This document shows positions 61,682 through 64,000 of a stretch of 64,000 nt of DNA, in pieces (within the stretch, counting starts at the first letter, position 1; every line of letters begins with the position of its first letter). The stretch is from contig NZ_WLZY01000004.1 of assembly GCF_010122465.1 (NCBI RefSeq), positions 186,001-250,000 on the forward strand, written 5' to 3'. The stretch is from Phytoactinopolyspora mesophila (GTDB lineage: Bacteria > Actinomycetota > Actinomycetes > Jiangellales > Jiangellaceae). The notes under the pieces are model-generated. The model saw only the letters and a list, made by a program, of their open reading frames with translations, did not search any database and was not told where the DNA came from. The position numbers and the translations under genes are program-made.

Positions 61682-62728
61682 GTGACCACCGCAAATCTGT
61701 CGCCTGTGTCGGAGCGCGCGCAGGCACCTGATCGTCTGCCGGTGCTCCCGGCCACCGAAGGTCTGTCCTGGCGGGCCTTGACTCCCGGCGACGTCCCGGC
61801 GTGGTATGCCCTCGTCAGTACGGTCGAGGAACACGATGATGCCGTTGAACGCTCATCCGAACGAGACCTTGCCGACGTGTTCAAGGGCACATGGCGGGAC
61901 CCGGCGCGGGACAGCGTCGGCGGCTTCGACGCGCAAGGACGGCTTCGGGCGTTCGCTCGCTCGGAGTTCGAGCCGGTCACGGCAGGCACGTTGGCGCCCA
62001 TCCTGTTCGGCGCCGTCCATCCGGAGTATCGCCGCCGCGGGATCGGGCGCGCTTTGATCGAATGGTCGGAGGCTCGGGCGCGGCAGCAGCTTGGCGCGGT
62101 CGATTCCTCTTTGCCGGCGCGGATCCGCGTGTTCACCGACGATCACCATATGGGCGCCAAGGCGCTGGCCGAGAGCACCGGCTTCACCCCATTGCGCTGG
62201 TATGTCGAGATGCGGCGCGACCTGGCGCAGCCATTGCCCGGCGTCAATCCTGCAGAGGGAATCCGGATCGAGGGCTACTCAGCTGAGCGCGACGAAGAGG
62301 TCAGGGTTACCCACAACGAGTCTTTCGCCCGGGACCATTGGGGCTCCAGCCCGATCAGCGCGGAGTCATGGCAACTCCAAGTGATCAACACCGAGGGGTT
62401 CCGGCCTGACTGGAGCTTTGTCGCCTACGACACCGCTACCGGCGGCGTCGTAGGCTACACCCTCGCCAGCGCCTACAAACAGGACTGGGAGGCGCAAGGC
62501 TTCAGCGAGGGCTGGACCGACCTCTTGGGTGTGCGACGCGAGTACCGAGGCCGCGGCATAGCCGGCGCCCTGTTGGCGGCTTCGATGGCCGCCTTTGCCG
62601 AGTCCGGCATCGAGTACGCCGGACTCGACGTCGACACCGAGAACCCGACCGGCGCTCTCGGCGCCTACACCCGGCTCGGCTACGACCGCTGCCGCACGGG
62701 CGTCCTGTACGCCAAGGAACTCAGCTGA
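61682..62728 (+). CDS. Tandem-GNAT acetyltransferase
   Basis: A 348-residue protein with two GNAT domains: the first with VHPEYRRRGIGRALIEW (about 115-131) and the second with VRREYRGRGIAGALL (about 282-296) at the acetyl-CoA loop. Two-domain GNATs such as MshD act on small amines; MshD completes mycothiol synthesis, but no mycothiol-specific residues were verified here. GTG 61682 has TATCGT 6 nt upstream. No operon partner is evident. Confidence 0.85.
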   Translation: MTTANLSPVSERAQAPDRLPVLPATEGLSWRALTPGDVPAWYALVSTVEEHDDAVERSSERDLADVFKGTWRDPARDSVGGFDAQGRLRAFARSEFEPVTAGTLAPILFGAVHPEYRRRGIGRALIEWSEARARQQLGAVDSSLPARIRVFTDDHHMGAKALAESTGFTPLRWYVEMRRDLAQPLPGVNPAEGIRIEGYSAERDEEVRVTHNESFARDHWGSSPISAESWQLQVINTEGFRPDWSFVAYDTATGGVVGYTLASAYKQDWEAQGFSEGWTDLLGVRREYRGRGIAGALLAASMAAFAESGIEYAGLDVDTENPTGALGAYTRLGYDRCRTGVLYAKELS

Positions 62729-62821
62729 CCACCCCGGCAGCCCGCGAATCTCCTCGATATCCCTGCCGCAAACGTGACATGAGGCACAGAATGTTGACTA
62801 TCCTCATAAGTGGAGTCGCAT

Positions 62822-63139
62822 ATGAGGACGAGCTTCGTGGATCTGTTCCGGGCCCTGTTCCAGCGCTGGCCCGGTGATGGGCGTGAGCACCATCCGGATC
62901 CCTTCGACACCCTCGCCGTTCAGTACCGCCTCTCGAGTGTCGCAGCTGAGATCCACACACTCGAGCGTGACATGCGCCGATGGGCGCGAGGACACCACTT
63001 GATCGCTGCCACGGCGGCCTACGAACATCTGCTGTGTGACGCGGCGCGGATGTCCGGGGTGCCGATTCCGGATACCGAAGGCCCCGTCCGCCGGCTGATA
63101 TTGGAAGCCGAACTTCGCAACCGGGGCTGGGAATGGTGA
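62822..63139 (+). CDS. Small helical protein of unknown function
   Basis: I do not recognise this 105-residue protein. Sequence MRTSFVDLFRALFQRWPGDG then a mostly helical stretch (about 35-95, RLSSVAAEIHTLERDMRRW...) ending LEAELRNRGWEW. The site GGAG lies 6 nt before ATG 62822; TTGACT at 62794-62799 resembles a -35 box. Codon use and the spacing from its neighbours suggest it is real. It is convergent with the methyltransferase gene at 63183. Confidence 0.6.
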   Translation: MRTSFVDLFRALFQRWPGDGREHHPDPFDTLAVQYRLSSVAAEIHTLERDMRRWARGHHLIAATAAYEHLLCDAARMSGVPIPDTEGPVRRLILEAELRNRGWEW

Positions 63140-63182
63140 CGCCGCAGGATTCTCGAGTGCCGCTCGGAGTCCACGCTGACTC

Positions 63183-63677
63183 CTACAGGAGGCTTGCTTC
63201 CTGAGACTCCATGTCCAGTAGGAGGCGTTTGCGCTCCAGGCCGCCCCCGTACCCGGTGAGTGCTCCGGATGTGCCGATGACCCGGTGGCACGGGACGATG
63301 ATCGAGATCGGGTTACGACCATTCGCCATACCCACTGCCCGCGACGCCGTGGGGCGGCCGATTTCTTCCGCGATTTCCCGGTAGCTGCGAACCTCGCCGT
63401 ACGGGATGGTCCGCAGCGAGGCCCACACCCGGCGCTGGAATGTCGTGCCGGACGGGTTGAGAGGAAGATCGAATTCTTGCAGCTCGCCCGCGAAATACGC
63501 ATCGATCTGCTTGTGTGCGTCGGCGAAGGTGGATTCGTCACGGACCCACCGCGGATCTATTCCGGCGGGCCCGTGGCGCCGCTCTTCCATGTGCAGCCCG
63601 GTGAGGCCGGCGTCGTCCGCTGTCAGTAGTAACTCGCCCACCGGACTGTCGATGGTGGTCCAATAGATCTGAGACAT
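63183..63677 (-). CDS. ogt: Methylated-DNA-protein-cysteine methyltransferase
   Basis: A 164-residue suicide enzyme that moves O6-alkyl groups from guanine to its own Cys. The active-site PCHRVIG is present after the helix-turn-helix ([28 protein letters not shown] split by turns) and [11 protein letters not shown] 63677 has GGGAGA upstream at a suitable distance; ATG 63683 overlaps the preceding gene's stop. Coupled with AlkA, it forms a repair pair for alkylation damage. Confidence 0.92.
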   Translation of the reverse strand: MSQIYWTTIDSPVGELLLTADDAGLTGLHMEERRHGPAGIDPRWVRDESTFADAHKQIDAYFAGELQEFDLPLNPSGTTFQRRVWASLRTIPYGEVRSYREIAEEIGRPTASRAVGMANGRNPISIIVPCHRVIGTSGALTGYGGGLERKRLLLDMESQEASLL

Positions 63678-63679
63678 TG

Positions 63680-64000
63680 TCATTCTCCCGAAGTCGAAGT
63701 GTGAGAAGCGGCCGACCAGACGTGCATCAATGCGTACGAGCGCCACGGCCGCCATCGCTCGGCGATCGAGGTCAGCGCATCACCCTCCGTGGGCAGTCCG
63801 AGCTGACGTAAGCCGTGGACGACGCCGAGATCGGTGGGGAGGAAGACGTCTGGGTCGTTGAGCGCGCGCAGCCGCACGTAGCTAGCGGTCCACGGTCCGA
63901 TTCCGGGAACGTCGAGCAGCTGGTGTTCTGCCTCGGCGCGGTCTACGCCTGGATCGAGCCGCACGCGCCCGTCGGCGATCCGGTTGGTGAGCTCATGCAG
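63680..64000 (-). CDS. alkA: AlkA-type DNA-3-methyladenine glycosylase (partial)
   Basis: Only the C-terminal 106 codons fall in the window; the reading frame is open to position 64000. The helix-hairpin-helix [20 protein letters not shown] and the catalytic Asp in FLPTDLGV identify the AlkA/Ada-fused glycosylase group. Its stop overlaps the Ogt reading (ATGA at 63680-63683). Whether it carries an N-terminal Ada domain cannot be seen here. Confidence 0.85.
   Translation of the reverse strand: MHELTNRIADGRVRLDPGVDRAEAEHQLLDVPGIGPWTASYVRLRALNDPDVFLPTDLGVVHGLRQLGLPTEGDALTSIAERWRPWRSYALMHVWSAASHTSTSGE

Noticed and set aside
1-64000. CRISPR arrays, tRNA, rRNA, IS elements, phage genes
   Set aside because: No regularly spaced direct repeats, cloverleaf sequences, transposase or phage structural motifs were recognised.

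Overview
The window is high-GC DNA with dense genes, frequent GTG starts, many ATGA/TGATG stop-start overlaps and several apparently leaderless genes (a TANNNT-like -10 box 6-8 nt before the start codon). Together with families typical of actinobacteria (GrpB, the solenoid membrane protein ending in an LATT-type tail, FadE5-like dehydrogenase, DUF5926-like SEC-C protein), this points to a chromosomal segment of an Actinomycetota species. I cannot fix the genus from sequence alone. No rRNA, tRNA, IS element, phage or CRISPR array was seen.

Layout: 1-8 kb is a regulator-rich stretch: GrpB protein; a frameshifted MerR-VOC fusion; a TetR/SDR divergent pair; an RmlD-like reductase; a second, intact MerR-VOC fusion; a two-TM K+ channel; then a three-gene unit of a small DUF6225-like protein, a MerR protein fused to two DNA sliding-clamp domains, and an MFS exporter. 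8-20 kb is a catabolic locus on the minus strand: EltD-like erythritol/L-threitol dehydrogenase, a complete ABC importer (lipoprotein, two permeases, two ATPases), a DhaK-DhaL erythrulose kinase, a DerI/RpiB-like isomerase and an FGGY kinase, with a divergent SorC-type regulator. The expected flow is erythritol -> D-erythrulose -> D-erythrulose 4-phosphate -> D-erythrose 4-phosphate.

20-39 kb holds a membrane protein, a methyltransferase, an MmcQ/YjbR protein, a NYN/OST-HTH RNA-binding protein, a remnant of an aminoglycoside kinase, a catabolic acetolactate synthase, a 14-TM drug exporter, a STAND-like ATPase, an FMN reductase, an ABC exporter, a two-component system, a VanY-like peptidase and a MacB/FtsX-type exporter. 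39-50 kb holds a META-domain lipoprotein, a giant beta-solenoid membrane protein, FadE5-like acyl-CoA dehydrogenase with two operators, an ArsR/SRPBCC/VOC unit, an alkaline-phosphatase-like polytopic protein and a GT2 glycosyltransferase. 50-64 kb holds arginine deiminase, a SEC-C protein, an anti-sigma-type kinase, a flavohemoglobin-like protein with a long N-terminal extension, an ORC-like ATPase, a PadR-controlled ABC exporter, and repair/housekeeping genes (Fpg/Nei, Aat, EcsC, GNAT, Ogt, AlkA).

The strongest candidates for something undescribed are the MerR-sliding clamp fusion operon (5465-8017), the double-hairpin intergenic repeat present at 4946-5019 and 21186-21259, the roughly double-length solenoid membrane protein (39720-42731), and a cluster of four DnaA-box-like 9-mers in a 0.4-kb gene-free stretch (38954-39031).
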